Assembly (NCBI RefSeq): GCF_900109855.1
Contig: NZ_FOBO01000013.1
Location: 1 to 64,000 of the forward strand
Length of the DNA: 64,000 bases
Source: Roseovarius tolerans
Lineage (GTDB): Bacteria > Pseudomonadota > Alphaproteobacteria > Rhodobacterales > Rhodobacteraceae
Reading direction: 5' to 3'
Positions within the stretch are counted from its first letter, which is position 1; every line of letters starts with the position of its first letter. Position numbers and translations under genes: made by a program. The notes beneath the pieces are model-generated. The model ran no database searches, was not told where the DNA came from, and worked only from the letters and a program-made list of their open reading frames with translations. This document shows, piece after piece, positions 36,314 to 46,606 of the stretch.

Positions 36314-37780
36314 TCAAAGCCCCCCGAATTTCTCCTCGAGATACTCCAGTAGCGGCTCCGCCGTGGGCTCCGCCCCGCCGCAGGCGCGCGCGATCACCTC
36401 GGCGGGCGCGAACCGCCCGCCATGCACCTGCACCTTTGAGCACAGCCACGATGTCGCTCCGCCCAGATCGCCGCGCGACAGATGCACCTCCAGATCCGGC
36501 ACCGCCCCGCGCATCGCCCGGTACAGGCACCCGGCATAGACATTCCCCAGACTGTAAGTCGGGAAATAACCGAACAGCCCCACCGACCAATGCACATCCT
36601 GCAACACCCCGTTCGAGGCCCGATCCACCGCATAGCCGAAATCGGCTTCGAACCGGTCATTCCACGCGGCCTCCAGATCATCCGTCGACAGATCACCCGA
36701 AATCAGCGCCTTTTCCAGATCGAACCGCAGCATGATATGCAGGTTGTATTGCACCTCATCCGCCTCGGTGCGGATATACCCGCGATGCACCCGGCTGACC
36801 GCGCGGTAGAAGGTCTCGGCCTCGTCCAGCCCGAACTCACCGAAGGTCTCACGCATCCGCTCGAACAGCCAGCCGGTATAGGCGCGGCTTCGCCCCAGCT
36901 GGTTCTCATAGATCCGGCTCTGGCTTTCATGCACGCCCATCGACACGCCCTGCCCCAGCGGCGTCAGGCGATACTCGGGGTCGATGCCCTGCTCATAACA
37001 GGCATGGCCGACCTCGTGGATCGTCGAATAGAGGCAGTTGAACGGATCATGCTCGCTCACCCGGGTGGTGATACGCACATCGTCGCCGCTGCCAGAACTG
37101 AACGGATGCACCGCCATGTCGAGCCGCCCGCGCGCAAAATCATAGCCGAAATTCCGCGCCAGTTCGCGCGAGAGACGCAGTTGCGCCTGCTCGTCGAAAT
37201 GCGCATCGAGCGCGGGCCACTCGCGCTCCAGCGCGCGGGCGCGCAGATCGACCAGCCGGGGCCGCATCTCGGCAAACGTCGTATCCAGTCGCGTCGCCGT
37301 CATGTCGGGCTCGAAATCGTCTATGAGGGCATCATAGAGGTCGCGCCCCCGCGCCACCGCCGTCGCCTCCTCGCGTTTCAATCGGATCACCTCGGCCAGC
37401 ACCGGCGCGAAGGCGGCGTAATCGTCGCCCGCGCGCGCCTCGGCCCACTGCCCCTGCGCGCGGCTGGTCAGTCGCGCCAGCGCCACCGCCAGATCGCCGG
37501 GCACCAGCATCGCGCGGTCATGGTCGCGGCGGATATGGCGCAGTTGCGCGCGCGCCACCTCGTCGCTGACCTGAGCCTCGGCCTCGGCCAGCAGATCGCC
37601 GCGCCGGGGATCACAGCGCCGGGCGTGCAGCACCGCCTGCATCGCGCCCGACTCCTCGGACCGTTGCTCGGCCGCCCCGCGCGGCATCATGGTTTCCTGA
37701 TCCCAGCCCAGCCGCCCCGCGACCTGCGCCAAGGCTTGCGTCTCGCGCTCCTGCGCCATCAGATCGTCATAGGCCGTCAT
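36314..37780 (-). CDS. Carboxypeptidase M32
   Basis: A 488-residue zinc carboxypeptidase (Taq/Pfu carboxypeptidase family). STIHEVGHACYEQG carries the HExxH motif, and VHESQSRIYENQLGRS holds the downstream glutamate ligand and family signature. DVRITTRVSEHDPF and IRTEADEVQYNLHIMLRF are also typical. It releases C-terminal residues in the cytoplasm. The start MTAYDDLMAQE at 37780 overlaps the upstream ctaA stop by four bases, so the two are co-transcribed. Confidence 0.94.
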   Translation of the reverse strand: MTAYDDLMAQERETQALAQVAGRLGWDQETMMPRGAAEQRSEESGAMQAVLHARRCDPRRGDLLAEAEAQVSDEVARAQLRHIRRDHDRAMLVPGDLAVALARLTSRAQGQWAEARAGDDYAAFAPVLAEVIRLKREEATAVARGRDLYDALIDDFEPDMTATRLDTTFAEMRPRLVDLRARALEREWPALDAHFDEQAQLRLSRELARNFGYDFARGRLDMAVHPFSSGSGDDVRITTRVSEHDPFNCLYSTIHEVGHACYEQGIDPEYRLTPLGQGVSMGVHESQSRIYENQLGRSRAYTGWLFERMRETFGEFGLDEAETFYRAVSRVHRGYIRTEADEVQYNLHIMLRFDLEKALISGDLSTDDLEAAWNDRFEADFGYAVDRASNGVLQDVHWSVGLFGYFPTYSLGNVYAGCLYRAMRGAVPDLEVHLSRGDLGGATSWLCSKVQVHGGRFAPAEVIARACGGAEPTAEPLLEYLEEKFGGL

Positions 37781-38925
37781 GCCGTGCCCCCCCGAATGGA
37801 TGTGGCGCGCGGATACTGGCTCAGGAACCGCGCCCGCAGGATCAGCACCCAGAGCACCACTGCCACGAATTGATGCGCAATCGCCAGTTGCCATGGCGCG
37901 ATATAGAGCACCGTCATGATGCCCAGAACGATCTGCAACAGCAGCACAACGAACATCGCGGTGAACGCGCCGCGCGTGATGCCATGCGCGCTGCGCCGAC
38001 CGCGCAACCAGACCACCACGGCAAACGCCAAGAGCAGATAGCCGCTCACCCGGTGGATGAACTGCACGGTGCCGGGGTTCTCGAAGAAGTTCCGCCACCG
38101 CGGCGCAAGGTCCATCATGTCGGGCGGCAGGATACCCCCGGCCATCAGCGGCCAGTCGGTATAAGTTCTGCCTGCGTCGATCCCCGCCACCAGCGCGCCC
38201 AGCAGGATTTGCAGAAAGGCGAAGTGCATGAGACCGGTGGAGAGGCTGAAAAGCTTGGCCTCACGCCCGCGCCGGGCCTGCATCAATTCCCGCTCCTCGC
38301 GCCCAAGCGCCATCACATACCAGGCAATCAGACCGAGGATGACGAAGGCCAGCCCGAGATGCGTGGCCAGCCGGTATGAGGCCACGGCGATCATCTCGCC
38401 CGACAGACCCGAGGACACCATCCACCAGCCGATCGCGCCCTGCGCCCCGCCCAGCGCACCAAGGCCCAGCAGACGCCCGGTCCAGCCCTTGGGGATCTGG
38501 CCTGCGATCAGAAAACCGAAAAAGCCCAGCGCCCAGACCAGCCCGATGACCCGGCCCAACTGCCGATGGCCCCATTCCCACCAGTAGATCACCTTGAACT
38601 CGGCAAGGCTCATTCCCTTGTTGAGCAATTCGTATTGCGGGATCGCGCGATACTTGTCGAATTCCTCCTGCCAGACGGCCTCCGACATCGGCGGCAGCGC
38701 GCCGGTCACCGGCTTCCATTCGGTGATCGAGAGCCCGCTATCGGTGAGCCGCGTGAGCCCGCCCACCGCGATCATCACCACCACCAGCGCAAAGAGGATC
38801 ATCAGCCAGATGCGGATGCCACGCCGCGCGCCGCGCCGCCCGGAATCGATCATGCCACCCTTGGGGGCCTGCTTGGGGGCCTCAGTGCCGCCCACCTCTT
38901 CGAAAATACTGCGTTTCCCGCTCAT
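37777..38925 (-). CDS. ctaA: Heme A synthase (COX15/CtaA)
   Basis: A 382-residue protein with eight transmembrane helices. It oxidises heme O to heme A for cytochrome aa3 oxidase. ALVVVMIAVGGLTRLTDSGL, SITEWKPVTGALPPMSE, FKVIYWWEWGHRQLGRVIGL, FQILLGALVAGIDAGRTYTD and FIHRVSGYLLL, with its heme-ligand histidines, mark the alphaproteobacterial type 2 branch. The start MSGKRSIFEEVGG at 38925 is taken, with GGCGGGA before it. It overlaps the carboxypeptidase gene by four bases. Confidence 0.95.
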   Translation of the reverse strand: MSGKRSIFEEVGGTEAPKQAPKGGMIDSGRRGARRGIRIWLMILFALVVVMIAVGGLTRLTDSGLSITEWKPVTGALPPMSEAVWQEEFDKYRAIPQYELLNKGMSLAEFKVIYWWEWGHRQLGRVIGLVWALGFFGFLIAGQIPKGWTGRLLGLGALGGAQGAIGWWMVSSGLSGEMIAVASYRLATHLGLAFVILGLIAWYVMALGREERELMQARRGREAKLFSLSTGLMHFAFLQILLGALVAGIDAGRTYTDWPLMAGGILPPDMMDLAPRWRNFFENPGTVQFIHRVSGYLLLAFAVVVWLRGRRSAHGITRGAFTAMFVVLLLQIVLGIMTVLYIAPWQLAIAHQFVAVVLWVLILRARFLSQYPRATSIRGGTA

Positions 38926-38980
38926 ATCCCGCCTTTCAGACTTTGACCGCATGACAGCTTAGGTCGCGGCCCCTCCCGCT

Positions 38981-39724
38981 TCAACCGCGCTCCTTCCAGC
39001 GGACCATCTGCCGCAACACGCCATGCAGCATCTGCACATCGGCGCGGGTCAGCGGCATCCGGCTCCAGAGGTTGCGCAGGTTGGTCTTCATGCTTTCGGC
39101 CTTGTGCTCGGGGAAAAAGAACCCCGCCTCGCCCAGCCGGTCCTCGTAATGTTCCGCCAGCTTTTCGATCTCTACCTGTTCGGCCCAATCGGACTTGGCC
39201 ATGTCCATACGCTCATGCACCACCTCGCCTGCCGCGCGCTGCCACTCATAGGCGGTCAGCAGCACGCATTGCGCAAGGTTGAGACTGGCGAACTCCGGGT
39301 TCACCGGCACGTTGATGATCGCGTTGGCCCGCGCGATATCGTCATTCTCCAGCCCGGCGCGCTCCGGCCCGAAGAGCACGGCCACATTTTGCCCCTCGGC
39401 GATCTTCTCAGCGGCCAGCGCCATCGCGCGTTCGGGGCTGAAGACCGGCTTGGTCAGGCCCCGCGCCCGCGCCGTGGTGGCAAAGACATAGGCGCAATCG
39501 GCCACGCCCTCCGCCGTCGTCTCGACCAGCTGCGCCTCGTCCAGAAGCCGCCCCGCGCCGCTTGCCATCGCGACCGCCTTGGGGTTGGGCCAGCCATCGC
39601 GCGGCGCCACGATGCGCATCCGGTCGAGGCCGAAATTCCACATCGCCCGCGCGGCAGCCCCGATATTCTCGCCCATCTGCGGGCGCACGAGCACGAAGGC
39701 GGGCTGCGGTCGGTCACTGGGCAT
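38981..39724 (-). CDS. RNA methyltransferase, SpoU/TrmH superfamily (TrmJ-like)
   Basis: A 247-residue SPOUT enzyme. FVLVRPQMGENIGAAARAMW is motif 1, VAVLFGPERAGLENDDIARA motif 2, and VNPEFASLNLAQCVLLTAYE motif 3. A C-terminal helical extension follows, as in TrmJ, which 2'-O-methylates position 32 of tRNA. The exact RNA target is inferred from this similarity. It lies 55 bases upstream of ctaA on the same strand. Confidence 0.9.
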   Translation of the reverse strand: MPSDRPQPAFVLVRPQMGENIGAAARAMWNFGLDRMRIVAPRDGWPNPKAVAMASGAGRLLDEAQLVETTAEGVADCAYVFATTARARGLTKPVFSPERAMALAAEKIAEGQNVAVLFGPERAGLENDDIARANAIINVPVNPEFASLNLAQCVLLTAYEWQRAAGEVVHERMDMAKSDWAEQVEIEKLAEHYEDRLGEAGFFFPEHKAESMKTNLRNLWSRMPLTRADVQMLHGVLRQMVRWKERG

Positions 39725-39833
39725 CGGCTCTCTCTTTTCCGGATAGGCGGCGCGCCGGGTTTAGGACAGGGCCGCGGCACTGAAAAGCCCCTGCCCTTCA
39801 TCTTTCTTAAAATACTCATGCCAAACCCAAGCA

Positions 39834-39868
39834 AAAGGGCGCGCGCCCTGACCGGCCGCGCGCCCTTT
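39834..39868 (-). terminator. Intrinsic terminator after the DUF4167 gene
   Basis: On the minus strand AAAGGGCGCGCG, a loop, then GGCGCGCGCCCTTTT form a GC-rich hairpin ending in a T-run, beginning about 20 bases after the DUF4167 stop. Confidence 0.7.
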
Positions 39869-39889
39869 GACTGTCGATCTCTGGATCGT

Positions 39890-40519
39890 CTATTCGGCGG
39901 CTTCCGCCGGGCCGCCGGAGGAGCCATCCTTAGCCTCGCCGCCCTGCGCCTGACCGTCGCCGCCCTCTGGTTTGGCAGGCTTCTTGGCGCGCGGCTTGCG
40001 CGGGCGCTTCTGCGTGGCGGGCTTATCCTGGCTTTCCGGTGTCTCCACCAGTCCGCTCTCGCCTTCATTGCCGCTGTCGATCACGTCGGGTTGAGCGCTG
40101 CGCGACGGATCGGGCTGCGCCTGACGTGTTTCCTGAGCGCCGCTATCCGTTTCATCGCGTGCAGCACCACCGTCGCGTCCACCGTGAGGGCGATCGCCGC
40201 GATCACGGTCGCGGTCGCGGTCGGCCTGACGGTCGCGGTTCTGACGCTCCTGCTCTTCGCGGCGTGCGTCCTGTTCCTTCTGCGCCTCGCCCAGCATGCG
40301 CAGGTAATGCTCGGCATGCTGCTGGAAATTCTCGGTTGCGACCCGGTCGCCCGACAATTGCGCATCGCGTGCAAGCTGATTGTATTTCTCGATGATTTGC
40401 TGCGGCGTGCCGCGCACCTTGCCCTCGGGGCCGGAGCTGTCGAAGACCCGGTTGACGATATTCCCGACCGAGCGGTTGCGGTTCGGCTTGTTCCGCGAAC
40501 GTGACTTGGATGATCTCAT
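39890..40519 (-). CDS. DUF4167 domain protein, probable RNA-binding
   Basis: A 209-residue protein. The conserved N-terminal domain (about residues 8-85) reads KPNRNRSVGNIVNRVFDSSG, KVRGTPQQIIEKYNQLARDA and ENFQQHAEHYLRMLGEAQ. A low-complexity charged tail follows, with RDRDRDR repeats, then Lys/Pro-rich and Gly/Glu-rich segments that look disordered. The family is nearly confined to alphaproteobacteria and commonly sits next to prmC, as here. The ATG at 40519 starts the conserved domain; the frame continues upstream without support. Confidence 0.9.
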   Translation of the reverse strand: MRSSKSRSRNKPNRNRSVGNIVNRVFDSSGPEGKVRGTPQQIIEKYNQLARDAQLSGDRVATENFQQHAEHYLRMLGEAQKEQDARREEQERQNRDRQADRDRDRDRGDRPHGGRDGGAARDETDSGAQETRQAQPDPSRSAQPDVIDSGNEGESGLVETPESQDKPATQKRPRKPRAKKPAKPEGGDGQAQGGEAKDGSSGGPAEAAE

Positions 40520-40748
40520 ATTTTTGCAGTCCAGCCTTGTGGTCAATGCGTCGCTTGCTCCGACTGGCGCGTCTGTGCGCCGAAATGTGTCGGATCGGAC
40601 ATGTATTGGCTTGGCACCAAGCGGGACCGCCCTTATCGGGCATCCGCCGTCTTGATGTCTTTCAATAAACACGCCCAATCGCAGCGCACAAGAGGAAAGC
40701 ACGATTTTTCTTCGATTTGCGCGGTTTTTGGCGGTCAGACCGCGCAAA

Positions 40749-41594
40749 TCAGCCGATATCGACCGGCCATCTGCCGATAACCACGCGGTCGCGTCCGTCG
40801 AGATCGGGCAGCACGCCCACCTCGGCAAAGCCCGCCGCGCAAATGATATCGCGCACCGGCGCGCCCTGCTGCCAGCCGATTTCCACCGCGATGCGCCCAC
40901 CCGGGCGCAGATGCGCCCCGGCACCCGACGCGATTGCGCGATAGGCCGAGAGCCCGTCGTCGCCATCGGTCAGCGCGCCCTCGGGGTCGTGGTCGCGCAC
41001 CTCAGCGCTGAGACCCGGCATCTCGTCCACCGCAATGTAAGGCGGGTTCGAGACGATCAGATCAAACGCGCCCGTGACCTGCGAAAACCAGTCAGAGCGG
41101 CGAAGATCAAGCCGCGCGTCCACCCCATGCCGCGCCGCGTTGCGCGTGGCCACCTGCAGCGCCGCCGCGCTGATATCCGTGGCCACGCCACGGGCCTTGG
41201 GCCACTCTGCCAGGAGCGTCACCGCGATGATCCCGCTGCCGGTGCCAAGATCGAGCAGCCGCGCCGGGGCCGGGCCGCGCAGCACCTCGGCGATCAGGCA
41301 TTCGGTTTCGGGGCGCGGATCAAGCACATCCGCCGTCACCTCAAAGCTGCGCCCCCAGAACTCGCGCCACCCGATGATCTTCGCCACCGGCGCGCGCGCC
41401 ACGCGCCGCGCGACCATCTTGTCGAACCGCGCCACCGCCGCCGCATCGAGATCATCGCACAGATGCAAGGTCAGCCGGTCACGCGGCACCTCCATTGCCA
41501 CGGCCAGCAACGCGCGCGCATCACCCGCCGCACCCTCGATGCCCGCTGCCTGCAAGGCCCGCGTGGCCGCAATCAGGGCGGCCTGCGCGCTCAC
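40749..41594 (-). CDS. prmC: Peptide chain release factor N5-glutamine methyltransferase
   Basis: A 281-residue methyltransferase that modifies the glutamine of the GGQ motif in release factors. An N-terminal helical domain is followed by a SAM domain with [16 protein letters not shown] and the catalytic motif [13 protein letters not shown]. Its start overlaps the stop of prfA, its substrate gene, by four bases, giving a prfA-prmC operon. Confidence 0.96.
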   Translation of the reverse strand: MSAQAALIAATRALQAAGIEGAAGDARALLAVAMEVPRDRLTLHLCDDLDAAAVARFDKMVARRVARAPVAKIIGWREFWGRSFEVTADVLDPRPETECLIAEVLRGPAPARLLDLGTGSGIIAVTLLAEWPKARGVATDISAAALQVATRNAARHGVDARLDLRRSDWFSQVTGAFDLIVSNPPYIAVDEMPGLSAEVRDHDPEGALTDGDDGLSAYRAIASGAGAHLRPGGRIAVEIGWQQGAPVRDIICAAGFAEVGVLPDLDGRDRVVIGRWPVDIG

Positions 41595-42637
41595 GACATC
41601 TCGGCCAAAAGTGTGGCCTGCGCATCCGCCGTCAGCGCGTCGATCACCTCGTCGAGATCGCCCTGCATCACCTGATCGAGCTTATAGAGCGTCAGGTTGA
41701 TGCGATGATCGGTCATCCGCCCCTGCGGGAAGTTATAGGTGCGGATGCGCTCCGAGCGGTCACCGCTGCCGACCTGCGCCGCACGGCTGGCCGAGCGTTC
41801 GCCGTCCACCCGGCTGCGCTCCATGTCAAAGAGCCGCGACTTCAGCACATCCATCGCGATCTCGCGGTTGCGGTGCTGCGACTTCTGGCTGCTGGTGACC
41901 ACCAGACCGGTTGGAATATGGGTGATCCGCACCGCCGAATCGGTGGTGTTCACGTGCTGCCCGCCCGCGCCCGAGGAGCGCATCGTGTCGATGCGCAGAT
42001 CGTTCGGGTCGATCCGGATATCGACATCCTCGGCCTCGGGCAGCACCGCGACGGTCGCGGCAGAGGTGTGGATGCGCCCGCCGCTCTCGGTCTCGGGCAC
42101 GCGCTGCACGCGGTGGACGCCGGATTCGAACTTAAGCCGGGCAAAGACGTCCTCGCCGCCCACCCGCGCCACCAGTTCGCGCAAGCCCCCCAACTCGCTC
42201 CATTGCTCCTCGATCACCTCGAAGGACCAGCCCTGTGCCTCCGTGTACCGCTGATACATGCGCATCAGGTCAGCGGCGAACAGCGCCGCCTCGTCGCCGC
42301 CGGTGCCGGGGCGGATTTCGAGGATCGCGGCGCGATTGTCGGCGGCGTCGCGCGGCAGAAGCGCCAGTTGCAGCGCCGCCTCCATCGCGGGCAGACGCGC
42401 CTCCAGTTCCTCGATCTCGGCACGGGCCAGATCGCGCATTTCGGCATCATCCAGCATCGCGCGCGCGCCCTCGATATCCGCCAGGGCCTGCCGGTAGGCG
42501 CGGATTTCCTCGACGACGGGGCGCAACTCGGCATATTCGCGACCCAACTGCGCGATATCACCGCCGCCCTGCGTCATCTGCGCCTCGATATACTCGAAAC
42601 GCTGCGTGATCTGTTCCAGTCTGTCCAAAGGCACCAT
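41591..42637 (-). CDS. prfA: Peptide chain release factor 1
   Basis: A 348-residue class I release factor recognising UAA and UAG. The domain 3 GGQ motif is in [40 protein letters not shown] and the tripeptide-anticodon region precede it. [20 protein letters not shown] and [16 protein letters not shown] follow. The ATG at 42637 ([11 protein letters not shown]) fits the family; 21 upstream codons in frame have no support. It is co-transcribed with prmC. Confidence 0.96.
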   Translation of the reverse strand: MVPLDRLEQITQRFEYIEAQMTQGGGDIAQLGREYAELRPVVEEIRAYRQALADIEGARAMLDDAEMRDLARAEIEELEARLPAMEAALQLALLPRDAADNRAAILEIRPGTGGDEAALFAADLMRMYQRYTEAQGWSFEVIEEQWSELGGLRELVARVGGEDVFARLKFESGVHRVQRVPETESGGRIHTSAATVAVLPEAEDVDIRIDPNDLRIDTMRSSGAGGQHVNTTDSAVRITHIPTGLVVTSSQKSQHRNREIAMDVLKSRLFDMERSRVDGERSASRAAQVGSGDRSERIRTYNFPQGRMTDHRINLTLYKLDQVMQGDLDEVIDALTADAQATLLAEMS

Positions 42638-42703
42638 GGGGCTGATCCTCTGTCCCATCCTTGTGACTTGGTCAAGGGCGCAAAGCTGTGATATCTTCAT
42701 GCG

Positions 42704-42991
42704 ATGAGATTGCTCTGGCCCCTCCTCCTCCTCGCGGCCACGCCCGCGCTTTCGGATGCCACCATCGGCGGCAAGACCGTCGAATGCTATTGCACCGATA
42801 CCAGCGGCGCGCGTGTGGAGATGGGCGAGATGATCTGCCTGCGGGTCGATGGCAAGATGTTCATGGCCAAATGCGCGATGTCGCTCAACGTGCCGATCTG
42901 GCGCAAGGTCAGCGATGGTTGCCTGTCATCCAGCCTGACCGAGCCGGTAGAGCCAACGCTCGATACGGGCGGCGTTCACGCCCAGATCTGA
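42704..42991 (+). CDS. Small cysteine-rich secreted protein
   Basis: A 95-residue product with a signal peptide ([17 protein letters not shown]). The mature part has five cysteines in [25 protein letters not shown] and DGCLSSS. Pairing of four or more in the periplasm is likely. Similar small proteins occur in Rhodobacteraceae, but no function is known to me. It is divergent from prfA. Its last 66 bases overlap the 3' end of the convergent DUF1499 gene, so the final ~22 residues may be read-through sequence. Confidence 0.7.
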   Translation: MRLLWPLLLLAATPALSDATIGGKTVECYCTDTSGARVEMGEMICLRVDGKMFMAKCAMSLNVPIWRKVSDGCLSSSLTEPVEPTLDTGGVHAQI

Positions 42992-43330
42992 CTTGCCAAA
43001 GCGCAGCCGTCCGTAAATCTCCAGCATGTCGTCGCTCTGCCGCACCGTGGTGTAATCGGGAAAGCCGAACACCCGGCTGCGGGTGACATAGGTAATCATG
43101 CCCTGATCCACGCTCCCCGCCAGGACCCGCGTGCGGGCCGTGTCGCGGATGATCGCATCCAGCGTGGCCAGATCACCCTCGACGCGGCGCATCGCGCCGC
43201 CCTCCAGATCGCGATCCGTCACACTCTCGGGCATCTGGTGCCAGCGTGCCGGATCGGACGGGGCCAGCCGGACAAAGGCCAGCGCCGCCGCGATCAGCAC
43301 CACAAGAAGAACGGCCAGCAGCTTCATCAT
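42926..43330 (-). CDS. DUF1499 family protein
   Basis: A protein of about 134 residues with an N-terminal membrane anchor or signal (MMKLLAVLLVVLIAAALAFV). The DUF1499 pattern follows: periplasmic domain with MRRVEGDLATLDAIIRDTAR, ITYVTRSRVFGFPDYTTVRQ and [19 protein letters not shown]. This family is widespread and of unknown function. The start at 43330 is preferred to the ORF start seven codons upstream. It lies 26 bases after zapA on the same strand. Confidence 0.82.
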   Translation of the reverse strand: MMKLLAVLLVVLIAAALAFVRLAPSDPARWHQMPESVTDRDLEGGAMRRVEGDLATLDAIIRDTARTRVLAGSVDQGMITYVTRSRVFGFPDYTTVRQSDDMLEIYGRLRFGKSDLGVNAARIERWLYRLGQAG

Positions 43331-43356
43331 CCTACCCCCGGTGCCACTCACGGGCC

Positions 43357-43752
43357 TCAGCCAGCGCGCGCACCGTCCACCGTTTCGGCCAGTGCCTCGG
43401 CACGCGCGGCGATCTCGGCCAGCGTCTCGGTCACCTCCTGCGGCACCACCGGCACCTCCACGCGCTCTGCCTCGGGGGCGGGCGCGTTGCGCAATTGATC
43501 CAGTTCCGCCTCGCGTTCTGCCAGCTTGTCCTCGGCGGCGCGCAGCTTGTCCTGCAAGCCTGCGGTCTTGTCGGCGAGCATCAGCCCCGCCATCAACAGC
43601 ATCCGCGCCTCGGGAATGCGCCCGATCTGCGCAGCCAGAACCGAGGCCTCCTCGTCCAGCATCTTGGCGGCGGAATGCAGGTAGTGCTCTTCGCCCGCCT
43701 GACAGGCAACGTCGAACATGCGGCCACCGATCTCGATCTTCACCTCGGGCAT
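43357..43752 (-). CDS. zapA: Cell division protein ZapA
   Basis: A 131-residue ZapA homolog. PEVKIEIGGRMFDVACQAGE and EHYLHSAAKMLDEEASVLAA are the globular head. EARMLLMAGLMLADKTAGLQ leads into a coiled coil (DKLRAAEDKLAEREAELDQL). It binds and bundles FtsZ filaments. The ATG at 43752 shares a base with the upstream stop (TGATG). The tail beyond residue 95 is longer than in the E. coli protein. Confidence 0.88.
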   Translation of the reverse strand: MPEVKIEIGGRMFDVACQAGEEHYLHSAAKMLDEEASVLAAQIGRIPEARMLLMAGLMLADKTAGLQDKLRAAEDKLAEREAELDQLRNAPAPEAERVEVPVVPQEVTETLAEIAARAEALAETVDGARAG

Positions 43753-44249
43753 CACGCGTCCTCCGTCTTGGTTGCGGTGTCGTCCCCGGCCTCGGCGATG
43801 ACCTGCCCCAGTTCGGTCAGCACCGCCTCGACCTCGTCGCGGTCTGCGGCGCGGGCGGCCCGCAGGCCTTCCAACTCGGCCAGCATGGACTTGTTGATCA
43901 GATGCGGCTCGGCGACGCCCGCCTGATGCGCCTCGCGCAGGGCCTGATTGTTGTCACGCAACTGCTGGTTCGCCTTGCGCAGCGATTGTAGATCGGCATC
44001 GAGCTTGCGCAGGCTGTCGGACTGCGCGCTGCGCGCGGCCTCCAACTCGGCCTCGCGCGCCTCGAGCCGTTCGCGCAGCGTGCGCACCCGCTCTTCAAGC
44101 TGGGCATTCGCCAGCTTTTCGTCCTCGATATCCTGACGCAGCTTGACCATTTCGGCCGGATCGCCCGCAGCCTCGCGCCCGTCCAGACCCTTGGTGATCC
44201 GGTCCAGCGCTGCGGTGATCCGCGCCTGCAACTCGTCTATCTGGCTCAT
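43752..44249 (-). CDS. Coiled-coil protein encoded directly upstream of zapA
   Basis: A 165-residue protein that is almost entirely coiled coil from about residue 30 to 110 ([58 protein letters not shown]), with helical ends. No signal peptide or membrane segment. It overlaps zapA by one base, which points to a shared role in division, perhaps as a ZapB-like partner of ZapA (inference). The start at 44249 has GAGGAGAT just before it. Confidence 0.8.
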   Translation of the reverse strand: MSQIDELQARITAALDRITKGLDGREAAGDPAEMVKLRQDIEDEKLANAQLEERVRTLRERLEAREAELEAARSAQSDSLRKLDADLQSLRKANQQLRDNNQALREAHQAGVAEPHLINKSMLAELEGLRAARAADRDEVEAVLTELGQVIAEAGDDTATKTEDA

Positions 44250-44462
44250 CTCCTCGATCCCTCGCTTGTCTTGGCCCGGTTGTCTGACGAATCGCACACC
44301 GGACCGGTTTTGATCAAGTCTAGCCAAAACCGCAGGGAAATGCGCGTCCTTTGGCACGGTTGCACGCCGCACACCCCCCTGACGCGCCGCGCGCGCTTGA
44401 TCTTCTGTGTCGGGCTGGTATGCAGCGACAATCTGTTGCCACTTCCAAAGGATGCACCCCCC

Positions 44463-46478
44463 GTGGATATCGCCGCCCTGCGCTCTGCCAACCCCGATCA
44501 CTGGATGAAGGCCACCGCCATTCGCGCGCTGACCCTCGACGCCGTCGCCGCCGCCAATTCCGGCCATTCCGGCATGCCCATGGGCATGGCCGACGTCGCC
44601 ACCGTGCTGTTCGAGAATCACCTGAAATTCGACGCGGCCAACCCCGACTGGCCGGATCGCGACCGGTTCATCCTGTCGGCGGGCCACGGCTCGATGCTGC
44701 TCTACGCGCTGCTCCACCTCACCGGCTATCAGGACATGACGCTGGAGGATCTGCGCAATTTCCGTCAATGGGGTGCCAAGACGGCGGGCCACCCGGAATA
44801 CGGCCACGCAAAGGGGATCGAGACCACCACCGGCCCGCTCGGTCAGGGCATCGCCAATTCGGTTGGGTTCGCCATCGCCGAAGAGGCCCTGCGCGCGCGG
44901 TTCGGCAAGAAGCTGATGGATCATCACACCTATGTAATCGCCGGTGACGGCTGCCTGATGGAAGGCGTGAGCCAGGAGGCGATCAGCCTTGCCGGACGCC
45001 AGGGTCTGGGCAAGCTCATCTTGCTGTGGGACAACAACAACATCACCATCGACGGCACCGTTGATCTGGCCGACCGCACCGATCAGGTGAAACGCTTCCG
45101 CGCCAGCGGTTGGCACGTGCAGGAAATCGACGGCCATGACCCGGCGGCCATCGACGCCGCCCTGACCGAGGCCAAGCGCACGCGCAAACCCTCGATGATC
45201 GCCTGCAAGACGCATATCGCATTGGGCCATGCCGCGCAGGACACCTCCAAGGGTCACGGCGCGCTGACCGATGCCGATCAGCTCAAGGCGGCCAAAGACG
45301 CCTATGGCTGGCCGCATGGCCCCTTCGAGGTGCCGTCGGATGTGAAATCCGCATGGGAGGCCATCGGTAAACGCGGGGCGGCGGATTACGCCGACTGGCA
45401 GGCACGACTGGCCGAGGCCTCGGCGCAGCGTCAGGCCGAAATCGAGCGCATCTTTGCCCGCAACGTGCCGTCGAAACTCTCGGCCCGGATCAAGGCGTTG
45501 AAAAAGCAGGTCAGCGAAGAAGCCCCCAAGGTGGCCACCCGCAAATCGAGCGAGATGGTGCTCGAAGTGGTCAACCCGATCATGCCCGAGACCATCGGCG
45601 GTTCGGCGGACCTGTCGGGCTCCAACAATACCCGCTCGGGCGACATGACCGTGTTTGACGAAGGCAACCGCAAGGGCCGTTACATCCATTACGGCATCCG
45701 CGAGCATGGCATGGCGGCGGCGATGAACGGCATGGTGCTGCATGGCGGCATCCGCCCCTATGGCGGCACCTTCATGTGCTTCACCGATTACGCCCGCCCC
45801 TCGATGCGCCTCGCCGCGCTGATGAAGATCCCCACCGTTTTCGTCATGACCCATGACAGCATCGGACTGGGCGAGGATGGCCCGACCCACCAGCCGATCG
45901 AGCATCTGGCGATTTCGCGCGCCACGCCCAACACCTGGGTGTTCCGCCCCTGCGATACGGTCGAGACCGCCGAGGCCTGGGAACTGGCGCTGAATTCCAA
46001 GGAAACACCCTCGGTCCTGTCGCTGACCCGTCAGGGCCTGCCGACGCTGCGCCGCGAGCACAAGGCCAAGAACCTGACCGCCCAGGGGGCCTATGTTCTG
46101 GCCGACGCGGAAGGAAAACGTCAGGCGATCCTACTGGCGACGGGTTCCGAGGTCGCCATCGCGATGGCCGCCCGCGACATCCTGCAAGAGGCCGGGATCG
46201 GCACGCGCGTCGTCTCGATGCCCTGCTGGGAACTCTTCGAAGAACAGGACGAGAGCTATCGCCGCCGTGTTCTGCCCGCGGGCCCGGTGCGCGTCGCGGT
46301 CGAGGCGGCGATCCGCTTCGGCTGGGATCGCTGGCTCTATGGCGAGCGCGGCAAACGCGAAAAAGGCGAATTCGTCGGCATGCACGATTTCGGTGCCTCC
46401 GCCCCGGCGGAAGTGCTCTACGAGAAGTTCGGCATCACCGCCGAGGCCGTGGCCGAAAAGGTCAAGGCACTGCTCTGA
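44463..46478 (+). CDS. tkt: Transketolase
   Basis: A 671-residue thiamine-diphosphate enzyme of the pentose phosphate and Calvin-type pathways. Signature segments are [58 protein letters not shown], the ThDP/Mg motif [13 protein letters not shown] with [22 protein letters not shown] and [20 protein letters not shown]. The GTG at 44463 with AAAGGA upstream fits the family N-terminus [14 protein letters not shown]. It is divergent from the zapA pair and ends before a strong terminator. Confidence 0.96.
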   Translation: MDIAALRSANPDHWMKATAIRALTLDAVAAANSGHSGMPMGMADVATVLFENHLKFDAANPDWPDRDRFILSAGHGSMLLYALLHLTGYQDMTLEDLRNFRQWGAKTAGHPEYGHAKGIETTTGPLGQGIANSVGFAIAEEALRARFGKKLMDHHTYVIAGDGCLMEGVSQEAISLAGRQGLGKLILLWDNNNITIDGTVDLADRTDQVKRFRASGWHVQEIDGHDPAAIDAALTEAKRTRKPSMIACKTHIALGHAAQDTSKGHGALTDADQLKAAKDAYGWPHGPFEVPSDVKSAWEAIGKRGAADYADWQARLAEASAQRQAEIERIFARNVPSKLSARIKALKKQVSEEAPKVATRKSSEMVLEVVNPIMPETIGGSADLSGSNNTRSGDMTVFDEGNRKGRYIHYGIREHGMAAAMNGMVLHGGIRPYGGTFMCFTDYARPSMRLAALMKIPTVFVMTHDSIGLGEDGPTHQPIEHLAISRATPNTWVFRPCDTVETAEAWELALNSKETPSVLSLTRQGLPTLRREHKAKNLTAQGAYVLADAEGKRQAILLATGSEVAIAMAARDILQEAGIGTRVVSMPCWELFEEQDESYRRRVLPAGPVRVAVEAAIRFGWDRWLYGERGKREKGEFVGMHDFGASAPAEVLYEKFGITAEAVAEKVKALL

Positions 46479-46553
46479 GTGTCAGGGGGGCGCATATGGA
46501 TTGACGCCCCCTTCCCGGCTGACATCGCCGCTGCGTTTCAAGCCTCACACACG

Positions 46554-46585
46554 AAAAAGGCCCGGGCATGGACCCGGGCCTTTTT
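46554..46585. terminator. Bidirectional intrinsic terminator between tkt and the binding-protein gene
   Basis: AAAAAGGCCCGGG, loop catgga, CCCGGGCCTTTTT is a perfect 13-base-pair hairpin with A/T runs on both sides. It serves the convergent tkt and binding-protein genes. Confidence 0.9.
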
Positions 46586-46606
46586 ATCAGCAGGATGCGC
46601 CTGCCC

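Noticed and set aside
40195-40260. Short tandem-like repeat (gcggtcgcggtcggcctg and similar), checked as a possible CRISPR or DNA repeat
   Set aside because: It encodes the RDRDRDR low-complexity segment of the DUF4167 protein; no spacers and no repeat regularity.
44250-46061. Minus-strand extension of the coiled-coil gene upstream of zapA across transketolase
   Set aside because: The extension is antisense to tkt. The coiled-coil protein has a good ATG and ribosome site at 44249.
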